Source: Bryobacteraceae bacterium
GTDB taxonomy: Bacteria > Acidobacteriota > Terriglobia > Bryobacterales > Bryobacteraceae
Reading direction: 5' to 3'
Length of the DNA stretch: 7,354 nt
Assembly (NCBI GenBank): GCA_030039005.1
Contig: JASHQT010000592.1
Span: forward strand, 1 to 7,354
Numbering within the stretch: the stretch's first letter is position 1; each line of letters opens with the position of its first letter. Positions 1 through 5,274 of the stretch are shown piece after piece. The translations under genes and the position numbers were made by a program. Below the pieces are notes generated by a model. That model was not told the origin of the DNA, ran no database searches, and worked only from the letters and a program-made list of their open reading frames with translations.

Positions 1-533
1 ATTTGCACGCCGCACAGCAAGCTGTCGGTGATGCTCCAGGGGCGGGGATCATAATTGAGCAGCGTGAATTCGAGCGGCAGCGCGTGGCGATGCGTCTCGA
101 GGAAGTAATTGACGCCGCGCGCGTAGGCCGCGAAAACGGCGCGCTCGGCGGGGGCGAGCGACCGCGCGTCCTGCTCGGCGATGGCGCGCATGCGCAACCC
201 GCGGGCTTCGCGGTCCAATTCAAGGGTGCCGGCGCCGAAGACCTCGGACAATTCGCCGGCCGCGAGACGGCGTAGTACGTCCATCTGCCACAGCCGATCC
301 TGCGCGGTCGCGTAGCCCTGCAAGAAAATGGCGTCTTCCCACCCACCGGCGGTGATGTGCGGCACCCCCAGCGCGTCGCGCGCGACGCTGGCGCGCGCGG
401 AAATGGGCGCCGCGATCTGGCCCGAGTTTTTCGGCAGCGGGCGGTACGCGACCCAATACACGGCGGCCAAGACCAGGACAAGCAAAACGGCTATGCTCAA
501 GTTGATGAACTTGACGGTTCGGCTGGACAGCAC
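1..533 (-). CDS. Penicillin acylase family protein (peptidase S45), N-terminal part
   Basis: This is the first 177 residues of a gene that runs off the left edge; the catalytic beta-chain lies outside the window. I translated the minus strand directly. Residues about 7-30 form one hydrophobic segment (KFINLSIAVLLVLVLAAVYW), a signal anchor or uncleaved signal peptide. The acylase alpha-chain signature follows: RDALGVPHITA at 52-62, then FLQGYATAQDRLWQMD at 70-85, RR at 88-89, GELSEVFG at 93-100 and AYARGVN at 136-142. The family consists of Ntn-hydrolases that cleave amide bonds (beta-lactam side chains, acyl-homoserine lactones or other acyl amides) after autoproteolysis to alpha and beta chains, usually in the periplasm. 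Substrate cannot be told from this part. The start is a GTG at 533-531; an in-frame TAA lies upstream and no ATG occurs before the conserved region. No Shine-Dalgarno is visible, but TAGAAT lies 7 nt upstream. It is divergent from the CorC-type gene. Confidence 0.9.
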   Translation of the reverse strand, partial: MLSSRTVKFINLSIAVLLVLVLAAVYWVAYRPLPKNSGQIAAPISARASVARDALGVPHITAGGWEDAIFLQGYATAQDRLWQMDVLRRLAAGELSEVFGAGTLELDREARGLRMRAIAEQDARSLAPAERAVFAAYARGVNYFLETHRHALPLEFTLLNYDPRPWSITDSLLCGVQ

Positions 534-540
534 TGCGTTG

Positions 541-546
541 ATTCTA
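541..546 (-). promoter_or_regulatory. Putative -10 element (TAGAAT) for the acylase gene
   Basis: TAGAAT on the minus strand ends exactly 7 nt before the GTG start of the acylase gene. A transcript from it would begin at or very near the start codon, which would make it leaderless and would fit the missing Shine-Dalgarno. No good -35 hexamer is visible 17 nt further upstream (CGGAAG). Pattern only. Confidence 0.35.
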
Positions 547-581
547 GCGTACCGCCGATTCCGCTTCCGGCATTAGCGCGA

Positions 582-1922
582 ATGGGATATCGCTTCGTCA
601 TCCTGGCGGCGGTGCTGCTACTCAACGGCTTTTTTGCCACCGCGGAAGTCGCGTTGATCTCGGTTCGCAAAAGCCGCCTGCGCACATTGGCGGAGGAAGG
701 GCAAGCCGGCGCACAAGCGGCCTTGAATCTGCTGGCGAATCCATCGCGCCTGCTTTCTCTCACTCAGGCCGGCGTCACACTGGCCAGTCTCGGGCTGGGG
801 TGGGCGGGCGAGAACACGGTGTTCCAACTGCTCCAGGCTATATTTGGGCCGCTGATCGTGCCACACTGGACGCCGCTGTGGCACGTGGTGAGTTTCGGCA
901 TCGCGTTTTTGCTCATCAGTTACGCGCACATCGTTTTCGGCGAAGTAGTGCCGAAGAATCTGGCGATCGAGAAGGCCGACCGCATGGCGATCCTGGTGGC
1001 GCCGGTGCTGGTGGTGGTCTCGCGGCTGCTCGCGCCGTTCACCTATTTCGCCGAAGCTTCGGCCGCGGCTGTGTCGCGCTCGATCGGACTGCGGGGACAC
1101 GGCGGGGGAGGACACTCGGCCGAAGAGCTGAAGCTGATCGTCAGCTCCAGCCGCCGCGAGGGCCACTTGCACCGCTTCGAGGAGGACGCCATCCAGGCGC
1201 TGCTGGAGCTATCGGATTACTACGCGCGCGAAATCATGGTGCCGCGCAACGCTATCGTGTCGATTTCGGTGGACGCGAGCCTCGACCAGGTGCTGCGGCG
1301 CATGCGCGAGCATGAATACTCGCGGCTCCCGGTGTACGAGGGCAGCCCGGAACACATCATCGGCTACGTCCATTACAAGGACATGATGCGCATCTGGGAG
1401 GAGCGCCGGATGGCGAATTCCAAGCGCCGCCCGCTGCCTCCCTTCCATCTCTCGCGCGTGCTGCGCAAGCCGCTGGTGGTTCCGGAAACCAAACAGCTCA
1501 ACGAGCTGATCGACGAGTTTCGCGAAACGCACATTCATCTGGCGATTGTGGTGGACGAGTTCGGCACCATCGCGGGGCTGGTGACGCTAGAAGACGCGCT
1601 GGAGCAGATCTTCGGTGAAATCGGCGATGAGCATGACGTCAAACGGCCGCGCCCGGCCACCGAGGCAGCGAGCGTGGAGGTGGATGGCGCGATCACGATT
1701 CGCGATCTGGATACGCAATACGGCCTGGAGCTGCCGGGCGACGCCGGTTTCGAAACGCTGGCCGGATTCCTGCTGTTCCAGTTGGGCTACATTCCCAAAA
1801 AGGGGGATGCAGTGGAGTATGGGCGGCGGAGGTTCATCATCCTGGCGATGGTGCACAACCGCATCGCGCGGGTGAAGATCGAGCGTCTCCCTGAGACGGC
1901 CGCTCCCGCCGCGGTTTCCTAA
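582..1922 (+). CDS. HlyC/CorC family membrane protein (CNNM domain, CBS pair, CorC_HlyC domain)
   Basis: A complete 446-residue protein with the whole family architecture. The N-terminal CNNM (DUF21) membrane domain spans about 1-190: the first helix is followed by NGFFATAEVALISVRKSRL (15-33), hydrophobic stretches lie near 57-72, 99-119 and 136-156, and the family motif GEVVPKNLAIEKAD is at 120-133. A CBS pair follows, with CBS1 about 215-275 (IMVPRNAIVSI, SRLPVYEG) and CBS2 about 290-345 (LAIVVDEFGTIAGLVTLEDA). The C-terminal CorC_HlyC domain (about 360-437) ends in FIILAMVHNRIARVKIE. The family is linked to magnesium/cobalt efflux or ion homeostasis at the inner membrane, and the CBS pair is expected to bind a nucleotide. 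The old 'hemolysin' label is historical. The reading frame is open further upstream (to about 357), but that part overlaps the acylase gene on the other strand and has no family similarity. ATG 582 places the first helix where the family has it. No clear Shine-Dalgarno precedes it. The ion transported cannot be told. Confidence 0.95.
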   Translation: MGYRFVILAAVLLLNGFFATAEVALISVRKSRLRTLAEEGQAGAQAALNLLANPSRLLSLTQAGVTLASLGLGWAGENTVFQLLQAIFGPLIVPHWTPLWHVVSFGIAFLLISYAHIVFGEVVPKNLAIEKADRMAILVAPVLVVVSRLLAPFTYFAEASAAAVSRSIGLRGHGGGGHSAEELKLIVSSSRREGHLHRFEEDAIQALLELSDYYAREIMVPRNAIVSISVDASLDQVLRRMREHEYSRLPVYEGSPEHIIGYVHYKDMMRIWEERRMANSKRRPLPPFHLSRVLRKPLVVPETKQLNELIDEFRETHIHLAIVVDEFGTIAGLVTLEDALEQIFGEIGDEHDVKRPRPATEAASVEVDGAITIRDLDTQYGLELPGDAGFETLAGFLLFQLGYIPKKGDAVEYGRRRFIILAMVHNRIARVKIERLPETAAPAAVS

Positions 1923-1937
1923 AGCGGGCAAATCAAG

Positions 1938-1943
1938 TAGAAT
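1938..1943 (+). promoter_or_regulatory. Putative -10 element (TAGAAT) upstream of the 1971 gene
   Basis: TAGAAT lies in the 48-nt gap after the CorC-type gene. The hexamer at 17-nt spacing (TTTCCT, 1915-1920) is a weak -35 match. A start about 7 nt downstream would give a leader of about 20 nt that contains the GGAG at 1959-1962. This would let the downstream gene be transcribed on its own, although read-through from the CorC-type gene is equally possible. Confidence 0.3.
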
Positions 1944-1958
1944 AGGGATTATCTTTTT

Positions 1959-1962
1959 GGAG
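1959..1962 (+). promoter_or_regulatory. Ribosome binding site (GGAG) that bears on the start choice
   Basis: GGAG is 8 nt before the CTG at 1971 and 20 nt before the GTG at 1983. Only the CTG is at normal Shine-Dalgarno distance, so this site favours the CTG start for the next gene. Confidence 0.5.
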
Positions 1963-1970
1963 ACGTCCTT

Positions 1971-2750
1971 CTGAAACTGCACGTGTACCTTAGCGCGGTT
2001 CTGCTGTGCGCCTGCGCGAGCACCGCAGTCTGCCAGCAAGCGGTTGCCCCTATTGCCGATCCGGTTCCCCAAGCGGCTTCCCCAGCCGGCGCGGAAACTC
2101 CGGGCGTCACGCCTGCCCCCGCGCAGATCGCGCCCGGAACGCCGGCCGCCGCGGACCCGAACGCGGCCGACGACCATCGCATGTTCGGGCTTCTGCCGAA
2201 TTACAAAACCGTCAACGATCCTTCGCAACCTTTTGAAGCTCTCACCCCCGGCGAGAAGTTCGGTCTGGTGAAGTATTATTTCGATCCGTTCTGGTTCGGG
2301 TTTACCAGTATCACGGCCTCCATCGAACAGGCCACCGATGAGAAGGCGGCTTACGGGCAGGGCGTGCTCGGTTATTGGAAGCGGTACGGCGCCGATTTCA
2401 CCGACGGCTTCACCAACCAACTGTTCGTGACCGGCGTTTTTCCCACCCTGATGCACGAGGACCCGCGCTATTACCGGCTGGGCCAAGGCAGCGGCTGGAA
2501 GCGAACCGCCTACGCGCTGTCGCGCATCCTGGTGACGCGCACCGATTCGGGCGGCGATCGATTCAACAGCTCGGAATTCCTGGGCAACTTCGTTTCGGGA
2601 GCGCTCTCCACCACTTACTATCCGCAGAACGACAAGAACATAAACGGCGTGTTCACGCGCATGGGCGTGCAAATCGGCTACGATTCGCTGTTCAACGTCA
2701 TGAAGGAATTCTATCCGGACCTGAAACGGAAATTCCGTCACAACCAGTAA
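1971..2750 (+). CDS. Secreted protein of an uncharacterised, apparently acidobacterial family
   Basis: 259 residues if read from CTG 1971, or 255 from GTG 1983. From the CTG the N-terminus is Met-Lys-Leu-His followed by a hydrophobic stretch (VYLSAVLLCACASTAV), a better signal peptide than the GTG version, which lacks the basic residue. GGAG is spaced correctly only for the CTG. After the signal comes a low-complexity Pro/Ala linker (about 20-60 in GTG numbering), typical of a periplasmic tether. The conserved-looking body follows, with MFGLLPNYKTV (67-77), FEALTPGEKFGLV (84-96), a Gly/aromatic stretch (GQGVLGYWKRYG, 125-136), FPTLMHEDPRYYRLG (153-167), the basic motif RTAYALSRILVTRTDSGG (174-191) and a C-terminal block ending in KEFYPDLKRKFRHNQ. 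I recall similar uncharacterised proteins from Acidobacteriota and know no function. No enzyme motif is visible. The last 44 codons are repeated downstream at 3469-3603. Confidence 0.85.
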   Translation: MKLHVYLSAVLLCACASTAVCQQAVAPIADPVPQAASPAGAETPGVTPAPAQIAPGTPAAADPNAADDHRMFGLLPNYKTVNDPSQPFEALTPGEKFGLVKYYFDPFWFGFTSITASIEQATDEKAAYGQGVLGYWKRYGADFTDGFTNQLFVTGVFPTLMHEDPRYYRLGQGSGWKRTAYALSRILVTRTDSGGDRFNSSEFLGNFVSGALSTTYYPQNDKNINGVFTRMGVQIGYDSLFNVMKEFYPDLKRKFRHNQ

Positions 2751-2786
2751 AACTTCGCGCGCTATAATCCAGACGATATTCCCGCG
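2616..2786 (+). repeat. 171-bp direct repeat, copy 1
   Basis: It matches 3469-3639 without gaps at an offset of 853 bp. I count 8 mismatches (2636, 2642, 2643, 2644, 2697, 2752, 2755, 2771), so 163/171 are identical. It contains codons 212-255 of the 1971 gene, its TAA and 36 nt of downstream sequence with TATAAT. The match stops abruptly at both ends. Together with copy 2 it brackets a 682-bp stretch holding the 2898-3458 gene. Confidence 0.97.
2763..2768 (+). promoter_or_regulatory. Putative -10 element (perfect TATAAT), repeat copy 1
   Basis: A perfect TATAAT 13 nt after the stop of the 1971 gene, inside the repeat. It stands out in GC-rich surroundings and is preserved in copy 2. The -35 region is weak (TCACAA-like at 19-nt spacing). 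If active it would transcribe the 2898 gene with a leader of about 125 nt that carries the hairpin at 2825-2852. Confidence 0.4.
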
Positions 2787-2824
2787 GCGCTTCCATCATT
2801 TCCCATTCGTGAGACTGGGTTGGG

Positions 2825-2852
2825 AGACGCACAGCGCCTCGGGCGTGCGTCT
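2825..2852 (+). other. Hairpin between the 1971 and 2898 genes
   Basis: AGACGCAC at 2825-2832 pairs perfectly with GTGCGTCT at 2845-2852, and an inner GCC/GGC pair around TCG extends the stem. It is a strong stem but no T-run follows (the next bases are TAGAACGA), so it is not a standard intrinsic terminator. It could be a terminator of another kind, a leader structure for the next gene, or chance. No family of riboswitch or small RNA is recognised. Confidence 0.4.
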
Positions 2853-2884
2853 TAGAACGACGCCATTTTCGCCCTCGCCGCGCA

Positions 2885-2890
2885 TAGACT
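2885..2890 (+). promoter_or_regulatory. Putative -10 element (TAGACT) placed for a leaderless start
   Basis: TAGACT ends exactly 7 nt before the ATG at 2898, the same spacing as TAGAAT before the acylase GTG. The gene has no Shine-Dalgarno, so a leaderless transcript is possible. No clear -35 is seen (GCCATT at 17-nt spacing). Confidence 0.3.
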
Positions 2891-2897
2891 TGACGTA

Positions 2898-3458
2898 ATG
2901 AAATACTCCCGTTCGAGGTCTAGCGTGGGTAGTTGTGTCCTGGTGATCCTGAGCTTATCCCTACTCCATCCAGAGGCGGTCACGAGTGCGCCCCCCAGGA
3001 GCGCCAAAGGGTGGAGGATCTTTGTCAACCGGGCGGGCTGGAGCATTCGAGTCCCTGAAAACTGGCAAATCGAGAGTTGCAATCAGTGTCCTGACCCGAC
3101 CGACCCCGGGGTTTTTGTGTTCTTCTATGATCCCCCGACGAAGACCGGGATGATGATCGAACCGTTGGCTGACAAGCCCCGGCGCGATACCGCTGAAAGT
3201 TGGTTGCTGGAAGTCAGCCAGGATACCGTTCTTGCCCCGCGCGTGCGGACGGATTGGGTCAGTCTCGATCACCGAAGAGCGCTCAAAGTGCTAAACGGAG
3301 ATACCGACTCGAACGCCAGCGAGAATATCTACGTGCTTTTCGGTCAAAAGACATTTGCCATCCGCACCGCCCCAAACGATGCCGGATATTCTACGATCAA
3401 GCAAATGCTCTCAACCTTTAGATTCGTCAGCTCGGGTGAGAGCCGCACGCGCAATTAG
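2898..3458 (+). CDS. Small secreted protein, PsbP/DcrB-like in appearance
   Basis: 186 residues. The N-terminus is basic (MKYSRSRSS) followed by a hydrophobic core (CVLVILSLSLL, 13-23) and a likely signal peptidase I site near residue 30 (VTSA-PP), so export is likely. The mature part opens with AGWSIRVPENWQI (46-58), then a CxxC pair (C61, C64), FVFFYDPP (73-80), IEPLAD (87-92), an amphipathic SWLLEVSQD (101-109), RALKVLNGD (127-135), YVLFGQKTFAIRT (145-157) and TIKQMLSTFRFV (166-177). The pattern 'Gly-[YW]-x-[IV]-x-[IVL]-P-x-x-W' followed by strands and a closing 'I..ML.TF.F' is typical of the Mog1/PsbP-like fold found in many exported bacterial proteins of unknown role; this fold call is an inference from pattern. 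The CxxC could be a disulfide or metal pair. GC is lower than in neighbours: 47% and 50% in two 60-nt blocks (3301-3420) against 65% in a block of the phosphoesterase gene. It lies wholly between the two repeat copies. Confidence 0.8.
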   Translation: MKYSRSRSSVGSCVLVILSLSLLHPEAVTSAPPRSAKGWRIFVNRAGWSIRVPENWQIESCNQCPDPTDPGVFVFFYDPPTKTGMMIEPLADKPRRDTAESWLLEVSQDTVLAPRVRTDWVSLDHRRALKVLNGDTDSNASENIYVLFGQKTFAIRTAPNDAGYSTIKQMLSTFRFVSSGESRTRN

Positions 3459-3468
3459 TGCGCCCCGC

Positions 3469-3603
3469 TACTATCCGCAGAACGACAATAACATCGGCGG
3501 CGTGTTCACGCGCATGGGCGTGCAAATCGGCTACGATTCGCTGTTCAACATCATGAAGGAATTCTATCCGGACCTGAAACGGAAATTCCGTCACAACCAG
3601 TAA
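3469..3603 (+). pseudogene. Headless 3' fragment of the 1971 gene
   Basis: It encodes the last 44 residues of the 1971 protein (YYPQND...KFRHNQ) with its TAA and nothing of the first 211 codons. Three residues differ (K to N, N to G and V to I); the fourth changed codon is the silent ATA/ATC. The frame is open upstream to 3355, but that part reads through the 2898-3458 gene in another frame, and no start with a ribosome binding site precedes the fragment. It begins 10 nt after the stop of the 2898 gene. It is most likely non-coding debris of a duplication or recombination, kept for its downstream promoter region or simply young. Confidence 0.9.
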
Positions 3604-3615
3604 ATCTGCGCGCGC

Positions 3616-3621
3616 TATAAT
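3616..3621 (+). promoter_or_regulatory. Putative -10 element (perfect TATAAT) for the phosphoesterase gene
   Basis: The copy-2 counterpart of TATAAT 2763-2768. It lies 51 nt before the ATG at 3673, a normal promoter distance with room for a leader of about 45 nt and the ribosome binding site. The -35 region is weak, as in copy 1. Confidence 0.45.
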
Positions 3622-3660
3622 CCTGACGATATTCCCGCGCGGCGTACTCGCGCCCGCGCA

Positions 3661-3666
3661 GAAAGG
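3661..3666 (+). promoter_or_regulatory. Ribosome binding site (GAAAGG) of the phosphoesterase gene
   Basis: GAAAGG is 6 nt before ATG 3673. An in-frame TAA at 3601-3603 rules out a much longer N-terminus, so this site fixes the start. Confidence 0.6.
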
Positions 3667-3672
3667 CCGCGC

Positions 3673-5271
3673 ATGCCGCCGGCGCCGAACATCACCAATA
3701 TCGTCGTCCTCATGCTGGAGAACCGTTCCTATGACAATCTGCTGGGATGGCTGTACCATCCGGGCAATCCGCAGCCGTATGACCAGGCGCCGCCGGGACA
3801 GACCACTCTGGAGGGTCTCACGGGCAACGAATCGAACCCCAACCCGAACGGCGGCAATCCGATGGTCGTATCCAACAGCCAGAGTACAAACGTTGGGGGC
3901 CAGACCTATCCCGGGACTGTGATCCCCGGCTACGATCCCGGCGAACTGTTCAGCGATATGGCGCAGCAGATTTTCGGATTGGCGCAGATTCCGGAGATCA
4001 ATCCTTGGGCAGATTCCAATTCTCAGCGCAACATGCAGGGCTTTACGACGAACTACGCGGCGCTGTCAGGCGGCAACACGGTGCCCGAGGCCAATTATCC
4101 GGATGTGATGAACTATTTCACGCCCACGCAGGTCCCGGTGAGCGCGTTCTTGGCCCACAACTACGCGGTGTGCGACCAGTGGTTCGCTTCCGTGCCCTGC
4201 CAAACCTTCACCAATCGCAATTTCGTCCACTGCGCGGGACCGGCGGTGCACGGCGCCGGGTTCCTGCACGAAGCCTTCAGCATGGTGGACGATCTGCAAT
4301 ATTTGTTCGCCAACGCCAATTTCGGGAACCTGGTGGAATACCCGTCCATTTTCGGCGCGCTCGACAAGGCCTATCCCGGGAGCGCAAGCCCGAATTGGAA
4401 GCTCTATTTTCACGATTACTCGATCGCGATGCTCATCGTGCCCGACGTCTACCGCGCGGCGGTGAGCACCAGCAACGTCAACGTGGCCACTTACGACAAC
4501 CTCGATTGGGGCAACGAAACTCCCGCGCCCTTCGGCATGAAGCTGGGCGCTACGCCGTCCACGTTCCTGGACGACCTGGCGGCGGGTACGCTGCCGAAGT
4601 TTTCGTTCATCGAGCCGCGCTACAGCGACAACGTCGCCCAGTACGCCTATCCGCCCAATTCGAATCACCCGGGGCGCTGCCACAAAACTGCTCCGCCTAC
4701 CGATGTGGCCCAGGGCGAGGCCCTGCTGGCCCAGCTTTACAACGCGCTGCGGAATAGCGAAAAGTATTGGAATTCGACGCTACTCATCATCACCTACGAC
4801 GAACACGGCGGCACGTACGATCATGTCGCGCCGCCTCCAACCAACATCAGCCTCAGCCCGGAATTCCCGGCGGCGATGAACATTGCCGACTCCTCCGTCG
4901 ATGGGTTCACGTTCAATTATTTCGGGTGCCGCGTGCCGGCCATTATCGTGTCGCCCTGGATTGCGGCCGGTTCTACCATTCGCGCGGCCGTGGGAATGGC
5001 CCCGTTCGATCACACGTCGATCATCAGAACCGTCTGGGACTGTTTTGGCTTATCGGGATGGTTGAAGTCGAGCTCGCTGACCGCCCGCGATGGCGCCGCG
5101 CCCAGTTTGATGGACTTTCTCTCACCTACGCCCGGCAATTCCACAGGCCCCTACCTGGGTCCCACGTTGCAATCAAGCGCTTCGGCGCCGGCGGCGCGCC
5201 CGAAGACGCCAGCCGAGGCGCGGGCGCTCCTGATCGAGCGGCTTACGAAATCCTTGCGGCTGCTTTCCTGA
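3673..5271 (+). CDS. Phosphoesterase family protein (phospholipase C / acid phosphatase type, PF04185)
   Basis: A complete 532-residue enzyme of the superfamily that includes Pseudomonas PlcH and Francisella AcpA, metal-dependent hydrolases of phosphate mono- or diesters. Visible active-site blocks in order: IVVLMLENRSYDN (10-22, with the E16-N17 metal ligands), AVCDQWFASVPCQTFTNR (165-182, Thr178 placed as the nucleophile where PlcH has Thr and AcpA has Ser), FSFIEPRYSDN (310-320), NSNHPG (329-334), LLIITYDEHGGTYDHVAPP (370-388, with D376, E377, H378 and H384), a bounding CRVPAIIVSPW block (419-429) and FDHTSIIRTVW (445-455). All key blocks are present, so an active enzyme is likely; the substrate (phospholipid, phosphomonoester or other) cannot be told. 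Many relatives have a Tat signal and a C-terminal domain. This one has neither: the catalytic core begins at residue 6 and an in-frame stop lies 24 codons upstream. It is predicted cytoplasmic, or exported without a classical signal. The C-terminus (about 500-532) is a Pro/Ala linker and a basic amphipathic helix. Confidence 0.95.
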   Translation: MPPAPNITNIVVLMLENRSYDNLLGWLYHPGNPQPYDQAPPGQTTLEGLTGNESNPNPNGGNPMVVSNSQSTNVGGQTYPGTVIPGYDPGELFSDMAQQIFGLAQIPEINPWADSNSQRNMQGFTTNYAALSGGNTVPEANYPDVMNYFTPTQVPVSAFLAHNYAVCDQWFASVPCQTFTNRNFVHCAGPAVHGAGFLHEAFSMVDDLQYLFANANFGNLVEYPSIFGALDKAYPGSASPNWKLYFHDYSIAMLIVPDVYRAAVSTSNVNVATYDNLDWGNETPAPFGMKLGATPSTFLDDLAAGTLPKFSFIEPRYSDNVAQYAYPPNSNHPGRCHKTAPPTDVAQGEALLAQLYNALRNSEKYWNSTLLIITYDEHGGTYDHVAPPPTNISLSPEFPAAMNIADSSVDGFTFNYFGCRVPAIIVSPWIAAGSTIRAAVGMAPFDHTSIIRTVWDCFGLSGWLKSSSLTARDGAAPSLMDFLSPTPGNSTGPYLGPTLQSSASAPAARPKTPAEARALLIERLTKSLRLLS

Positions 5272-5274
5272 TCA
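5269..5274. other. Abutting convergent stop codons (TGATCA)
   Basis: The phosphoesterase TGA occupies 5269-5271 and the TGA of the convergent small membrane protein gene occupies 5274-5272 on the minus strand, so the two genes have zero nucleotides between them and the stops form one palindrome. There is no room for a terminator between them; each transcript must end inside the opposing gene. Confidence 0.9.

Larger units (their letters stand above)
3469..3639 (+). repeat. 171-bp direct repeat, copy 2
   Basis: This is the second copy of 2616-2786, ungapped and 163/171 identical. The longest identical runs are 54 and 52 nt. The right end lies 33 nt before the phosphoesterase start codon, so the copy makes up most of that gene's upstream region. 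Confidence 0.97.

Noticed and set aside
3..275. Plus-strand open frame of 90 codons at the left edge
   Set aside because: It is the shadow of the penicillin acylase gene, whose minus-strand translation shows clear family motifs over the same bases.
357..581. 75-codon upstream extension of the CorC-type gene
   Set aside because: It overlaps the acylase gene on the other strand, reads as low-quality Arg/Gln-rich sequence, and the family N-terminus fits ATG 582.
1587..2741. Long 384-codon open frame on the minus strand
   Set aside because: It lies opposite two well-supported plus-strand genes, carries no recognisable domain, and is a GC-rich antisense shadow.
2616..3639. Target-site duplication of an insertion sequence
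   Set aside because: 171 bp is far longer than any usual target duplication, and there is no transposase or terminal inverted repeat between the copies.
3427..3759. Minus-strand open frame across repeat copy 2
   Set aside because: It is antisense to the gene fragment and to the phosphoesterase start. Its similarity to the minus frame at 2616-2741 only reflects the DNA repeat.
4066..4683. 205-codon minus-strand frame inside the phosphoesterase gene
   Set aside because: It is a shadow frame over conserved catalytic motifs of the plus-strand gene, with no domain of its own.
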